The notes: generated by a model not told the origin, from the sequence alone. A stretch of DNA of 64,000 nt from Mangrovibacter phragmitis (GCF_001655675.1 NZ_LYRP01000033.1:186001-250000); one strand, 5' to 3'. Numbered from the stretch's first letter, positions 38,932 to 48,776 are shown. A program made the numbers and translations.

Positions 38932-39879
38932 ATGCATCGAGTTGGATTCTTCATTTGCAATGGTCACGATGCTCTTGATCTCGCCGGGCCGCTTTCGGCT
39001 TTTAATCAGGTAGCTGCAGCCGCTGAACGTAGCCCTTATGAGCTTCATATAATCTCCCAGTCAGGTGGGCAACTTATTGGTAATGCAGGGCTCCCTGTTG
39101 CAGCGCGTCCTGCCGGGCAAGTAGAACTTGATACCGTTTTATTTGTCGGTGGTGATATCAGTTGTATGCAAACTTCTGCGAATATTGCAGCTGCGAAGCA
39201 ACTGGCTGAACAGACACCTCGGGTGGCAAGTGTCTGCACAGGTGCTTTCTTGCTTGCAGAAACTGGATTACTCAATGGTAGAAGGGCAACGACTCACTGG
39301 CGGTATATGTCTCAGTTACAGTCACGTTTTCCGCTTATCCGGGTTGATGGTGATAGCATATACACTGAAGATGATGGCATCTGGACATCAGCAGGAATCG
39401 CTGCAGGAATAGATCTGGCTTTGGCGCTGATAGAGAAAGACATGGGGCCGGAAACGGCCCGAAACGTCTCCAGGCTGCTGGTTGTTCCGTACCGCAGAGC
39501 GGGAGGGCAGTCTCAATTTTCTGTTATGTCACAAATGGAGCCAGAATCAGATCGTATTCGGATAACCCTCAATTTTGCCAGAGAACATTTAGCTGAAGCG
39601 TTGCCTGTCGAAAGACTCGCCGAAGTCGCGCGATTAAGTGTTCGGCAATTTGGTCGGGCGTTTCTCCGGGAAACGGGGGAAACGCCAGCAAGGGCAGTAG
39701 AGCGTTTGCGTGTTGAAGCTGCACGTATTCGGTTACTGGATGGCAGTGAATCAATTGAACAGGTTGCCCGGGCTGTTGGGTTTGTCGATTCCGAGCGGAT
39801 GAGAAGGGCCTTTGTTAAACTGTACGGGCATCCACCACAATCCATTCGTCGGCAGAGTCGGTTACTTCGCAGCCGCTGA
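38932..39879 (+). CDS. GlxA-family AraC-type regulator with DJ-1/PfpI domain
   Basis: A 315-residue two-domain protein. Residues about 1-165 form a DJ-1/PfpI-like fold with Cys102 at the elbow of SVCTGAFLLAETG. Residues about 215-310 hold two AraC helix-turn-helix motifs (VERLAEVARLSVRQFGRAF and SIEQVARAVGFVDSERMRRA). Such regulators sense small metabolites. A second DJ-1-fold protein lies 1.4 kb downstream with an SDR between, so the three probably form one unit. The ribosome site is weak. Confidence 0.88.
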   Translation: MHRVGFFICNGHDALDLAGPLSAFNQVAAAAERSPYELHIISQSGGQLIGNAGLPVAARPAGQVELDTVLFVGGDISCMQTSANIAAAKQLAEQTPRVASVCTGAFLLAETGLLNGRRATTHWRYMSQLQSRFPLIRVDGDSIYTEDDGIWTSAGIAAGIDLALALIEKDMGPETARNVSRLLVVPYRRAGGQSQFSVMSQMEPESDRIRITLNFAREHLAEALPVERLAEVARLSVRQFGRAFLRETGETPARAVERLRVEAARIRLLDGSESIEQVARAVGFVDSERMRRAFVKLYGHPPQSIRRQSRLLRSR

Positions 39880-40417
39880 GAATCGACCAAAAGCATTCAG
39901 CATGTTGTTTCACCTTAAAATTCTGCAGCGTTATGGCATTTTGCAGCCGCCCTTCACAATAAATGACTCACTGCGACAATGCCTGATTCAGGCTCTGGAC
40001 AGGCATTACCCATTTCTTCTGATTGAAACCTGACCAAATGGCGTTCCCTGAAGGTTTAATCGCAATCGGGGGCGCCGGGCCACGTTTATTCCCTGTGATT
40101 CGTATAGTGCGGGAATGGCACAGAATATCTGACACTCCCAGTGTTATCGCCCAACACATCATGGCAGTTGCTCTGCCATTCTGCTGGTGATTACCTTATT
40201 AACGCCACCCTGCGCCGTGGTTGCAACCGGCATTGCCATTCTCACTCACCATTGACTTGTTTTCTTCTCTTATATGATGTCCTTTTTTGAGGTTTATACG
40301 ACCTTTACGCCATTCGTTGCGTGTTACACAATCGGAACAAGTAATCGTAGCGACCCTGGGTCGCGGTGTGTCAGGTCTCAGGCCTGATCAATAAAGAAAC
40401 AAAGAGAGGAAGACAAA
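39880..40417. other. Long intergenic region with a tight palindrome
   Basis: About 540 bases without a supported gene. The only clear element is GCGACCC-T-GGGTCGC at 40350-40364, a perfect seven-base dyad with a one-base centre, 54 bases before the SDR start; it may be an operator. Short coding-like frames (around 40035-40180) have no start or ribosome site. Confidence 0.55.
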
Positions 40418-41164
40418 ATGAGACTGCAGAATAAAGTTGCATTAATCACCGGAGGCACCAGCGGAATTGGCCTGGCGACGGCCAAACTCTTCGTCGCCGA
40501 AGGTGCCCGGGTAATAGTGACGGGGCGTAATGAATCTGTATTTGGCGATGTGAAAGCAGAGCTTGGAGAGCATGCTGTTGTTCTGAAAGGCGATGTTCGT
40601 TCGCTTGCAGATATGCAGAGGGTCGCGATGCAGGTGAAAGAGAGTTTTGGTGGCCTGGATGTGGTGTTTGCAAATGCAGGCCTGGCCTTTCCGTCACCCC
40701 TTCAAGAAATTTCTGAAAGCCTTTATACCGATATCATGGACATCAATGTCAAGGGCGTAGTTTTTACACTACAGGCTACATTGCCCATCCTGCGTGAGGG
40801 TTCTTCATTTATCCTTAATACCTCTTTCGTCGCGCAAACCGGTAAGCATGGTATCTCGTTAACTGCCGCAGCCAAGGCTGCAGTACGTTCACTTGCCCGC
40901 AGTTGGTCTTATGAGTTTCTTGACAGGAAGATCCGGTTTAATGCCATTGCTCCCGGCGCGATTGATACACCATTAATAAGCAAGTGGGGCTTATCTGATG
41001 AGGAAGTTCGCGAGCGCAAACAGGCGATGGCGAAAACAATCCCGGCCGGCCACATGGGTAAGGCAGAAGATATAGCCCATGCAGCGGTCTACCTTGCCAG
41101 TGACGAATCGTCATATGTCATTGGCACGGAACTTATTGTTGATGGGGGCGCCTCACAGCTTTAA
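40418..41164 (+). CDS. SDR-family oxidoreductase
   Basis: A 248-residue classical short-chain dehydrogenase. The cofactor motif TGGTSGIG is at about residues 12-19, NAG near 87-89, and the C-terminal IVDGGASQL is typical. The residue usually occupied by the catalytic tyrosine (YxxxK) is unusual: the segment reads TGKHGISLTAAAKAAVRSL, where Ser/Leu stands near the Tyr position before AAAK. Activity may therefore be altered. AGAGAGGAAG precedes the ATG. It lies between the GlxA regulator and the DJ-1 protein on one strand. Confidence 0.87.
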   Translation: MRLQNKVALITGGTSGIGLATAKLFVAEGARVIVTGRNESVFGDVKAELGEHAVVLKGDVRSLADMQRVAMQVKESFGGLDVVFANAGLAFPSPLQEISESLYTDIMDINVKGVVFTLQATLPILREGSSFILNTSFVAQTGKHGISLTAAAKAAVRSLARSWSYEFLDRKIRFNAIAPGAIDTPLISKWGLSDEEVRERKQAMAKTIPAGHMGKAEDIAHAAVYLASDESSYVIGTELIVDGGASQL

Positions 41165-41322
41165 TTTTGGGTTGTCGTTTTAATAAAACGCCTCACTTCA
41201 TTGTTTGTGCTCCTGATTTAAGTCAACTATCCGCCCGGCATTACGCCACAAAGGATAATTTAACTGACTCGTATTAAATCCGATTCTCTTGAACAAAGAT
41301 CGGAATATAAGGAGAAGTAACC

Positions 41323-42213
41323 TTGAAAGAATATAATCAATATAGTTCATTTGAGGGTTCACAGCACAGAGCCGGTCATTCCCGTAGGGATATCCTTAAA
41401 TACGGAAGTGCTGCTGCTCTTGGGGCCATTATGGCAAATGGCGCTATCAGTAACGCTCATGCACAGGGGAAAAGTGTCACCCTGTCTGGTCATGCCCCTG
41501 ATGCACTGGATCAGGGAAATAATACCGGAGAATTTGATTCAAATGAGCCCCTCAATATTTTAATTGTCAATTACGATGGTGGAACACTGCTTGATTTTGC
41601 CGGCCCAAGCGAAATCTTTCACAGAATACCGAACACAAATGTTCGCTATGCAAGTCTTAATGGGGGGAACGTCATTCTCGAATTCGGTGTTGTCTACGGT
41701 AAGACCGAACGACTGGCCGATATTGAAAAAACGGATTTGATTCTGGTCCCTGGGGGATCGAATTTGTCTGTACCCATGCAGCCGGAGTATTTAAAACAGA
41801 TTCGACGTCTCGCCGATGGTGCGAAATACGTTACGTCAGTTTGCAATGGCTCGCTGGTTCTTGCAGCGACGGGGATCCTCAAGGGAAAACGAAGCGCTTG
41901 CCACTGGGCTTTTATCAATAAGTTATCTGAATATGGTGCAATCCCGGTTCCGGATCGCTTTGTTGAAGATGACAATGGCCGGTTTATGAGCGGCGGTGGT
42001 GTAACAGCAGGTATTGACTTTGCTCTTCGGGTTGCCGCAAAACTGCGGGGGCTACAGGCCGCAGAAGTCGCGCAACTTGCCATTGAGTATGATCCTGCGC
42101 CACCGTTCCATTCAGGCCACCCCCGGGAAGCCCGCCCGGAGATCATTGCAATGGTCGATAAGCAACTTCCCGGCGCCTCTAAAGGGCTCGCCAGAATTCC
42201 CGGCGTGCGCTAA
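41323..42213 (+). CDS. Tat-exported DJ-1/PfpI-family protein (isonitrile-hydratase-like)
   Basis: A 296-residue protein with an N-terminal twin-arginine signal: SRRDILK (20-26), a hydrophobic alanine-rich stretch and a likely cleavage after AHA (about 45-47). The mature part is a DJ-1/PfpI fold with Asp91 in LLDFAGPSEIF and Cys174 in SVCNGSLVLAATG, the positions of the catalytic Asp and Cys of isonitrile hydratases. The start is TTG at 41323, fixed by AAGGAG eight bases upstream. Export of such an enzyme is unusual. It is third in line after the GlxA-type regulator and the SDR. Confidence 0.85.
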   Translation: MKEYNQYSSFEGSQHRAGHSRRDILKYGSAAALGAIMANGAISNAHAQGKSVTLSGHAPDALDQGNNTGEFDSNEPLNILIVNYDGGTLLDFAGPSEIFHRIPNTNVRYASLNGGNVILEFGVVYGKTERLADIEKTDLILVPGGSNLSVPMQPEYLKQIRRLADGAKYVTSVCNGSLVLAATGILKGKRSACHWAFINKLSEYGAIPVPDRFVEDDNGRFMSGGGVTAGIDFALRVAAKLRGLQAAEVAQLAIEYDPAPPFHSGHPREARPEIIAMVDKQLPGASKGLARIPGVR

Positions 42214-42711
42214 AGGTTAAGGTTAACAGGCAAACTCATTTCTGTACCGATTTTGTACTGGCGGCAATGAAACTAAACCCACATTGCCGCGTATTATATT
42301 CTGAACACTATAATGCAATGGCTTTACTGTTACATTGGGCTGGAAACTAATAAATATCAAAAGCCAGTCTGTGTATTGCTTCCATTTTTTCCCTCCTTGT
42401 GTGTTTTTGCCGGGCCAGCGACTGGTAAATTGGCTGATACGCAGCTTTATTCTCAATCAATATGTCTGTGGCATTTACCATTAATCAAATATGACATTCA
42501 GAAATACTAAGCAGTCTATTATTACAGTATGAAACAAGTTTTTTAATCAATTGTTGTAACTTTGTTGCTATAACAAACCAGTAACAATTCTGCTTTTCGT
42601 GATATCACAGGGGCTGGCAGCGCCAATCCGACAAGGGTTTTTCCCTGCCTCCTTGCCTGGCTTTGCGCTCGCCAGCACAGCACGGTGCGCAAATACAGAA
42701 AGGAAATATCC
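42214..42711. other. A/T-rich intergenic region
   Basis: About 500 bases between the DJ-1 gene and the MFS gene. No gene, terminator or copy of the argU 3' end (possible right attachment site) was seen here. Confidence 0.5.
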
Positions 42712-44010
42712 ATGTCTTTTACACCTCTTACCTGGACGCCAGTGCAGCGTCATGTTGCTTTTGCCTGTTTTGGCGCATGGACTCTCGATGCGTTTGATTT
42801 TTTTATCCTGGTTTTTGTACTGAGTGATTTGGCCAGCTATTTCCACTCGAGTGTGGCGGAAGTCTCGCTGGCAATCATGTTAACTTTGGCTGTAAGGCCG
42901 ATTGGGGCATTGTTATTCGGACGCCTGGCAGAGCGTTATGGGCGCAAACCGGTGCTAATGCTTAATGTCGCGATGTTCTCGCTGTTCGAGTTACTCTCTG
43001 CCTGGTCCCCTACATTAGGTGCCTTTATGGCGTTCCGGCTGATTTACGGTATTGCGATGGGGGGGATTTGGGGTGTGGCGTCGTCGCTGGCGATGGAAAC
43101 GATTCCAGACCGTTCCCGTGGGTTGATGTCCGGGATCTTTCAGGCAGGCTATCCCTGTGGCTACTTACTCTCTTCGATTGTTTTTGGCATTTTCTACAGC
43201 CTGGTGGGATGGCGTGGTATGTTCCTGATTGGCACATTACCGGTACTTATGCTGCCCTACATTTGGTTTAAAGTACCAGAATCCCCGGTGTGGTTGTCTG
43301 CCCGCGCGCGTAAAGAAAGTACTGCGCTGATGCCAATATTACGCATGCACTGGAAACTGTGTCTGTATCTGGTTGTTGTGATGGCGTGCTTTAACTTCTT
43401 CAGCCATGGTACGCAGGATCTTTACCCCACCTTCCTGAAAATTCAACATGGCTTCTCTCCCCATACTGTCAGCATTATTGCCATTTGCTATAACATTGCG
43501 GCAATGATGGGGGGGATCTTATTTGGCGCGCTTTCCGAGCATATTGGCCGTAAAAAAGCCATTATTACTGCGGCGTTTCTGGCGTTGCCAGTGTTACCGT
43601 TGTGGGCGTTCTCCAGTGGTTCTTTCACCATTGGTTTAGGGGCTTTCCTGATGCAGTTTATGGTGCAGGGTGCCTGGGGTGTGGTTCCAACCTGGCTGAA
43701 CGAACTGGTACCCGCCAATGCCCGTGCTGTCTTGCCGGGCTTTGTCTACCAACTGGGAAATCTACTGGCATCAGTTAACGCAACACTTCAGGCGCGTATT
43801 GCTGAAACGCATCAGGGCAACTACGGCTTTGCGATGGCTTGTGTGGCCGGGGCCGTCGCCGTGTTGATTTGTGTGTTGGTGGCGTTCGGGCGTGAAACCC
43901 AGGGGATGGTCATCACCGGGCGGGAAGAATCCACAGGCAACCCGACAACTGCCAACCGGCGTTCACAGGTGACGAAGAATCAGCATTCGGTTTCTTCGTC
44001 ACATCGTTGA
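42712..44010 (+). CDS. MFS transporter, carboxylate/sugar-acid permease type
   Basis: A 432-residue, 12-helix major-facilitator permease. DAFDFFILVFVLSDLA in helix 1, the loop-2/3 motif GRLAERYGRKPVLM and PESPVWL after helix 6 place it with NanT/JEN-like proton symporters of organic acids or sialic acid. The ATG at 42712 has AAGGAAA upstream; the nine-codon longer start does not. The substrate is not deducible from context. A hairpin lies within its last codons and a terminator follows. Confidence 0.87.
   Translation: MSFTPLTWTPVQRHVAFACFGAWTLDAFDFFILVFVLSDLASYFHSSVAEVSLAIMLTLAVRPIGALLFGRLAERYGRKPVLMLNVAMFSLFELLSAWSPTLGAFMAFRLIYGIAMGGIWGVASSLAMETIPDRSRGLMSGIFQAGYPCGYLLSSIVFGIFYSLVGWRGMFLIGTLPVLMLPYIWFKVPESPVWLSARARKESTALMPILRMHWKLCLYLVVVMACFNFFSHGTQDLYPTFLKIQHGFSPHTVSIIAICYNIAAMMGGILFGALSEHIGRKKAIITAAFLALPVLPLWAFSSGSFTIGLGAFLMQFMVQGAWGVVPTWLNELVPANARAVLPGFVYQLGNLLASVNATLQARIAETHQGNYGFAMACVAGAVAVLICVLVAFGRETQGMVITGREESTGNPTTANRRSQVTKNQHSVSSSHR
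43969..44002 (+). repeat. Inverted repeat inside the 3' end of the MFS gene
   Basis: Perfect 11-base arms GTGACGAAGAA (43969-43979) and TTCTTCGTCAC (43992-44002) with a 12-base loop, within the last coding codons. An RNA stem here could protect the message 3' end or slow ribosomes. There is no T tract. Confidence 0.65.
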
Positions 44011-44083
44011 TTAAACCAGGTTGTCAGGTGAGCACTCAGTGGGAATAACAGCCTGGCGCGTTTTTTCTCTCTTAAAGATGTCA

Positions 44084-44107
44084 GGGGCAGGGAACTGCCC
44101 CTTGTTT
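44084..44107 (+). terminator. Terminator-like hairpin after MFS gene
   Basis: Seven-base stem GGGGCAG/CTGCCCC with a four-base loop followed by TTGTTT, 74 bases after the stop codon. Confidence 0.65.
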
Positions 44108-44225
44108 GTGGTGGTAACACAGCCAGTAGAAGAGTGTATTGAGAGTAATCCAGTGTGTTAATTTGGCAGATTATTTTACTGCCCGGGTGTAATATGCCAA
44201 AAATAAACTAATACAGGAAAAATTC

Positions 44226-44651
44226 ATGCGGCAGAGAACCATAGTGTGCCCCATCATTCAGAATGAAGGAGCATATTTGCTATGTAAAATGGCAGACGAT
44301 CGTGGCGTATTTCCAGGTCAGTGGGCATTATCTGGTGGTGGAATGGAGCCGGGGGAAACCATGGAATCTGCGCTGCGGCGTGAAGTTCGGGAAGAACTGG
44401 GGGATGCACTGATCATAAACCAAATTAAGCCCTGGGCTTTTCGCGATGATATCAGAAATAAAACTTATGCCGATGGCACAACAGAAGAAATTTATATGAT
44501 TTACCTGATATTTGACTGTATTAGTGCTAATAGAGAAATTACGTTTAATGAAGAGTTCCAGGAAATAGCCTGGGTTCTGCCACAGGATCTCAAAAAAATG
44601 GATTTAAATGAAGCAACCCGGTTAACTTTTACCCTAAAAGGATTGTTATAA
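44226..44651 (+). CDS. nudI: Nucleoside triphosphatase NudI
   Basis: A 141-residue Nudix hydrolase, the exact length of E. coli NudI and very similar over the whole sequence ([39 protein letters not shown]). The Nudix box runs [23 protein letters not shown] (about 38-60). NudI hydrolyses pyrimidine deoxynucleoside triphosphates such as dUTP, dTTP and dCTP. AGGAAAAA precedes the ATG. The gene overlaps the 3' end of the convergent DUF2254 gene by six bases. Confidence 0.95.
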   Translation: MRQRTIVCPIIQNEGAYLLCKMADDRGVFPGQWALSGGGMEPGETMESALRREVREELGDALIINQIKPWAFRDDIRNKTYADGTTEEIYMIYLIFDCISANREITFNEEFQEIAWVLPQDLKKMDLNEATRLTFTLKGLL

Positions 44652-45950
44652 CCGGGTGGCACTGTTTTTCTCACCTTTGGCTAACTCCCTGGTAAACAGC
44701 GCGTCAAAAGTGCTACGCAGTAATACCCTATCTGGCTGAATATGCCCGGCGCGGGTGACATGGTTCATCACTTCTTCGGCATGCTTGCGAGCCACACTGG
44801 CGTAGCGTTCGGGCCAGGCTTTTGCCAGCATTGCCAGTGATTTTAATAGCCTCAATTGCACTTCACGCATAGCAGCGCCATCGCGCGCCACAGGTGAAAA
44901 AATATCGTCGAACAGGTTGTCGGGGTTGAGAGGAGCAAGATGAATTTGCGGGTAGAGAACCTGTGCTTTTTGTTCGGCTTGTTCCGTCTGTTCAGCCCAT
45001 ACCGATAATACCCTTACACCACGGGTAATAACATCAATAGCGGTGCCTGGGTCATTCACGGCTGGTGACAGTGCCCGGCAGGCAATTTCAGCCATCACGC
45101 ACAAACAAAAACGCGGATCCTGGTGGAAAGAGCGGGCATCTGAAATACTCAGTGCAGACAACAGACGCTGCCGGAACGCATCACTGCATTTTTCAGTGGT
45201 GTACATGACTGCCTGGGACGGATGCGCAAAGTGCCCGGGTTGGGCGGCGATATAAACATGTATCGGGCTGTCAGCGAGCATGGCGGCAAGCTTTCCAATA
45301 TCAATATGTTCAACATAACCTACGGAAGGCGAAAAAATTGCCTGTGTCCCCTCAGGTTGTGTGCCACTTTCCACCCACGGGAAACAACCTAAGCAGGGGG
45401 ATTCAGCCCGTGCGTGAAATGCCCGCAAAGCTGCATTCTCCACCCGGGCAGTTGTTTCCCCCACGCGGCCCAGAGAAGTCAGGTGCTGAATCCAGCGCAA
45501 TAGCGTCAGTACAATCAGTGCAATCACTACCAGTGTTACAACAAACAAAATTACCCGACCACGCTCGCCATAAGCGCCCATATTCAGGGCGATAATCCCC
45601 ACCAGGCTGAAAAGAAAAGAGCCAATAAAAGTGGCGAGTACATTTTGGGTTGTGGTGTCTTCCACCACCAGGCGAGTTGCACGCGGCGTGACATTGGTTG
45701 TGGCAGAGCCATAGGCGGTGACAACAATGCTCAGTGAAAAGGTCGTGACGGCCAGCATACTGGACGCCAGAATATTCAGAATATTATCGACCGCTTTCGC
45801 GCCGACTATCCCGGAAAATGCGGGTGGGATAAATGATTTTACAGCAATAGATATCAGTGCTGTGAGAATGGCGGCAATGGCAAACAGAGTGGCTCTGAAC
45901 CAGAGTTTGTGGAACACTTGCGTCAGTACAAACTGCCAGCGTGAAATCAT
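44646..45950 (-). CDS. DUF2254 membrane protein
   Basis: A 434-residue inner-membrane protein with four N-terminal helices (about residues 15-40, 58-82, 105-130 and 132-155) and a long soluble C-terminal region. Characteristic DUF2254 phrases are [21 protein letters not shown] and [14 protein letters not shown]. The ATG at 45950 has AGGA six bases upstream; the preceding TTG is not needed. The function is unknown. Confidence 0.9.
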   Translation of the reverse strand: MISRWQFVLTQVFHKLWFRATLFAIAAILTALISIAVKSFIPPAFSGIVGAKAVDNILNILASSMLAVTTFSLSIVVTAYGSATTNVTPRATRLVVEDTTTQNVLATFIGSFLFSLVGIIALNMGAYGERGRVILFVVTLVVIALIVLTLLRWIQHLTSLGRVGETTARVENAALRAFHARAESPCLGCFPWVESGTQPEGTQAIFSPSVGYVEHIDIGKLAAMLADSPIHVYIAAQPGHFAHPSQAVMYTTEKCSDAFRQRLLSALSISDARSFHQDPRFCLCVMAEIACRALSPAVNDPGTAIDVITRGVRVLSVWAEQTEQAEQKAQVLYPQIHLAPLNPDNLFDDIFSPVARDGAAMREVQLRLLKSLAMLAKAWPERYASVARKHAEEVMNHVTRAGHIQPDRVLLRSTFDALFTRELAKGEKNSATRL

Positions 45951-46291
45951 CAATCGTCCTCATGCAATGTGACCAGGCGGGGGTGTGTCAGCCTGAGGCC
46001 AGTCTTATTAATAATACAGCAAATTTTCCTGAATCTGCCTGTCTTTCTGATATGGCTGATAATATTTCGGACTCAGGTTTTGTTGTAACAGTAACTATCC
46101 CTGGAATAAATGGTTCTGCGAAGTTCATTAGGTTGTGATAATCACCAAAGATTATTTGTGAAAGTCGGTTGTTAAATAAAGTGCGCCTGGTGGCTGTGTT
46201 AAAAAATATTACTGACAAAATTATATTTTATTTTTTTCTTAAGCAGGAAGTACCACCAATATGCAGAATCTTATTATATAAGTTTTCAGGG
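45951..46291. other. Non-coding region upstream of DUF2254 gene
   Basis: About 340 bases with no supported gene. It presumably holds the DUF2254 promoter; no specific element is recognised. Confidence 0.5.
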
Positions 46292-46330
46292 AATAAAAAA
46301 CGGGAGTTGTATAAGCCCCCGGTTTTTTAT
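46292..46330. terminator. Bidirectional terminator-like hairpin
   Basis: ATAAAAAACGGG pairs with CCCCCGGTTTTTTAT with a small bulge, giving a stem with an A run on one side and a T run on the other. It lies downstream of a decayed minus-strand frame. Confidence 0.6.
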
Positions 46331-46428
46331 TGACGGTGATTTTTTACTTGTTACACCAGCTGACTTTCCTCTTACGGTAATACCCCGGCACCAGTATTCA
46401 TCTCTGGCTTTAGATGCCGGTGAGGAAG

Positions 46429-46580
46429 TCAGGCGTTCTTGTCAGGCCAGTACTTGTCCACTTCCGCTTTCAGTGCTCCTGCCATTTTGTGCCCGTCATC
46501 TGCAGCCAGTGCCCGCCCGGCAATAAAGGTTTTTGCATGTATCCCCTGGCTGGCAAAGAAGCTATCTTTATATATTTGCT
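46429..46580 (-). pseudogene. Possible C-terminal gene remnant
   Basis: The minus strand reads FFASQGIHAKTFIAGRALAA and continues DDGHKMAGALKAEVDKYWPD to a stop at 46429, a natural-looking globular C-terminus with a helix and ordinary amino-acid use. No start or 5' part is present: the upstream sequence runs into the oppositely oriented MFS gene. The terminator-like hairpin at 46292-46330 lies downstream of it. Probably the tail of a deleted gene; the family is not recognised. Confidence 0.4.
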
Positions 46581-46612
46581 TATTGTCCAACGATGTAATG
46601 ACAGGGAGCCTG

Positions 46613-48013
46613 ATGAGAAAAGTTCTTAATGCGTTTTTACCCTTATATGTTACGACCTTACTCATGCTGTTGGGTTCCGGGTTATTGACCACTTATGTTT
46701 CGTTACGCCTGGCTCATGAGCAGGTCAGTGGCACACTGATTGGCGCCATCATTGCCGCAAACTATGTGGGCTTAGTGGTGGGGGGAAAAGTTGGGCATAA
46801 CCTGATTGCCAGAGTGGGGCATATCCGTGCTTATGTAGCCTGTGCGGGGATAATCACCGCCTCAGTCATTGGCCATGGGTTAACCAACTTCATACCCTTG
46901 TGGATCTTCCTGCGCCTGATAATCGGCCTGTGCATGATGTGCCAGTACATGGTGCTGGAAAGCTGGCTTAACGATCAGGCTGAATCTTCTCAGCGTGGTG
47001 TCATTTTTGGTCTGTACATGGTGGCAACCTACCTGGGGCTCAGTGGCGGCCAGGTGATTCTTGCAGTACAAACGGGCTTTGGTATCAGCACGTTGCTGAT
47101 AGTGGCATTGTGTTTTGCCCTGTGCCTGGTGCCCATAGCGCTGACAACCCGTACCAATGCGAAAGCGATGTCACCGGCTCCCATGGAACTGGGGTATTTT
47201 GTCCGTACCATTCCCAAATTACTGGCGACAACGCTGGTTAGTGGCATGGCGATTGGCGCGTTTTACGGCCTGGCTCCGGTATTTGCCAGTGAGAAAGGTT
47301 TCACGACAGAGCAGACAGGGATGTTTATGAGCCTGACGATTTTTGCCGGGCTGGTTTCCCAGTTCCCCTTAAGCTGGCTCTCAGACCGTTTTGACCGCCA
47401 GCGGCTGCTATTTATTATTGCGCTACTGTATGCCATTTTTGCCTTAGTCCCGGGTGTGCTGTTATCTCTGCCTTATCAATTCCTGCTGGGCGTGGCCTTT
47501 GCCGTCAGTATGATGCAGTTTTCCCTGTACCCACTCCAGGTTGCTCTGGCGAATGACCAGGTGATGCCAGAACGGCGGGTGTCACTCACTGCCTGTCTGT
47601 TAATGGCTTTTGGTATTGGTGCCAGTATCGGGCCGCTGGTGGTTGGTGCGGTGATGCAACCGCTTGGCAGCAATATGCTGTATATCTTTTTTGCCTGTTG
47701 CGCGCTGGTTATCGCGCTGCTCAACCGCCCGGTAAAAATACACCCTGTTCCTACTACCGAAGTGCCTTTACCCCATGTGGTGATGCCGGACAGCCTGGCG
47801 ACTTCGCCAATTGGGGCTGCGCTTAACCCGGTTATTGAGGAAGAAGATATTCAGGCTGCCATGGTTAATACTGACGAAGAGAGTGAACCGCCTGAGGAGC
47901 CGGAAGATCAAACAGATACTTCGCCTGTCAACGGAGAAGCAACGGAAGCCAGCACAGAGAAACCGGATAAGGCGAAACCGGATGAACAGAAACACACCGG
48001 TTCAACTGACTGA
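46613..48013 (+). CDS. MFS transporter, YcaD-like
   Basis: A 466-residue 12-helix permease with an extra hydrophilic, acidic tail of about 75 residues (after NRPVKIHPVP) rich in Glu, Pro, Thr and Lys. Helix 1-2 reads LLMLLGSGLLTTYVSLRLAHEQ, and SWLSDRFDRQRLLF is the central-loop signature; overall it resembles the YcaD group of putative transporters. The ATG at 46613 follows AGGGAG; the longer open frame upstream is antisense to the remnant described above. The substrate is unknown. Confidence 0.88.
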   Translation: MRKVLNAFLPLYVTTLLMLLGSGLLTTYVSLRLAHEQVSGTLIGAIIAANYVGLVVGGKVGHNLIARVGHIRAYVACAGIITASVIGHGLTNFIPLWIFLRLIIGLCMMCQYMVLESWLNDQAESSQRGVIFGLYMVATYLGLSGGQVILAVQTGFGISTLLIVALCFALCLVPIALTTRTNAKAMSPAPMELGYFVRTIPKLLATTLVSGMAIGAFYGLAPVFASEKGFTTEQTGMFMSLTIFAGLVSQFPLSWLSDRFDRQRLLFIIALLYAIFALVPGVLLSLPYQFLLGVAFAVSMMQFSLYPLQVALANDQVMPERRVSLTACLLMAFGIGASIGPLVVGAVMQPLGSNMLYIFFACCALVIALLNRPVKIHPVPTTEVPLPHVVMPDSLATSPIGAALNPVIEEEDIQAAMVNTDEESEPPEEPEDQTDTSPVNGEATEASTEKPDKAKPDEQKHTGSTD

Positions 48014-48200
48014 GTCATGGATAAACACACTGAAAACATACAGGAAATAGCTAAACCTGTTTCCTGCTATGTTGCCCCTCTTGTTAAATAACACCAGGCG
48101 CGCAATAAACTGTGGAAAGGTATCGCACATATGCGCTGCAGGATTAACGTAGCCTGGCATTGCCCGCCAGGTGGAACAGATGGCAACGAGGGAGATGACA

Positions 48201-48758
48201 ATGGGTGCTGCATTTGAGGCCATGGTGGAAGGCCGGGAATACTGGATTAACGATGCTGAACTGGTGGAGATTCGTTATTGCACCCGTGACCGGGTGGACC
48301 AGTTTAACCAGTGTGGAGCCCGGGAGGTTTCCCAAAAGAGCACGTTGATTCGGGAAATTTTCGGCAAAGTTGGCGATGATGTGCATATTGAAAAGCCGTT
48401 ACGTGTGGATTATGGCTGTACCACAACACTCGGCAACCATGTGTTTATCAATTTTAATTTTACGTTGCTGGACCCGGGGTTCGTGACTATTGGTGACCAC
48501 GTTTTTATTGGCCCGAATGTGTCGCTGTATACCGCATTGCACCCCATGGATGCAGGCAAGCGTGGCCGGCATATCGGAACAACCTTGCCTGTTACCATTG
48601 GCAACCATGTGTGGATAGCCGGGAATGTCACTGTATTACCGGGTGTCACCATTGGTGATGGTGCCGTGATTGGGGCCGGAAGTGTGGTAACCAAAGATAT
48701 TCCAGCTGGCATGCTGGCAGTAGGGAATCCGGCTCGTGTAATTCGTAAGGCCGATTGA
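48201..48758 (+). CDS. Maltose O-acetyltransferase-like hexapeptide enzyme
   Basis: A 185-residue left-handed beta-helix acetyltransferase of the Maa/NodL/LacA type. The N-terminal Mac domain (MVEGREYWINDAELVEIRYC, residues about 7-26) is followed by hexapeptide repeats (TIGDHVFIGPNVSLY, VTIGNHVWIAGNVTVLPGVT) with the catalytic histidine in TALHPMD. GAGGGAG seven bases before ATG 48201 fixes the start; the upstream in-frame ATG at 48171 is less likely. It acetylates sugars with acetyl-CoA; the specific sugar is unknown. Confidence 0.88.
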   Translation: MGAAFEAMVEGREYWINDAELVEIRYCTRDRVDQFNQCGAREVSQKSTLIREIFGKVGDDVHIEKPLRVDYGCTTTLGNHVFINFNFTLLDPGFVTIGDHVFIGPNVSLYTALHPMDAGKRGRHIGTTLPVTIGNHVWIAGNVTVLPGVTIGDGAVIGAGSVVTKDIPAGMLAVGNPARVIRKAD

Positions 48759-48776
48759 AGTTCAGATATTGATAGC

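Noticed and set aside
39968..40180. Short coding-like stretches between the GlxA-type regulator and the SDR
   Set aside because: No start, no ribosome site, stops in neighbouring frames and no family similarity that I can recognise.
33320..42213. Idea that the whole accessory region is an intact prophage or integrative element
   Set aside because: Only an integrase tail is present; no replication, packaging, conjugation or transposase genes and no second attachment site are visible.
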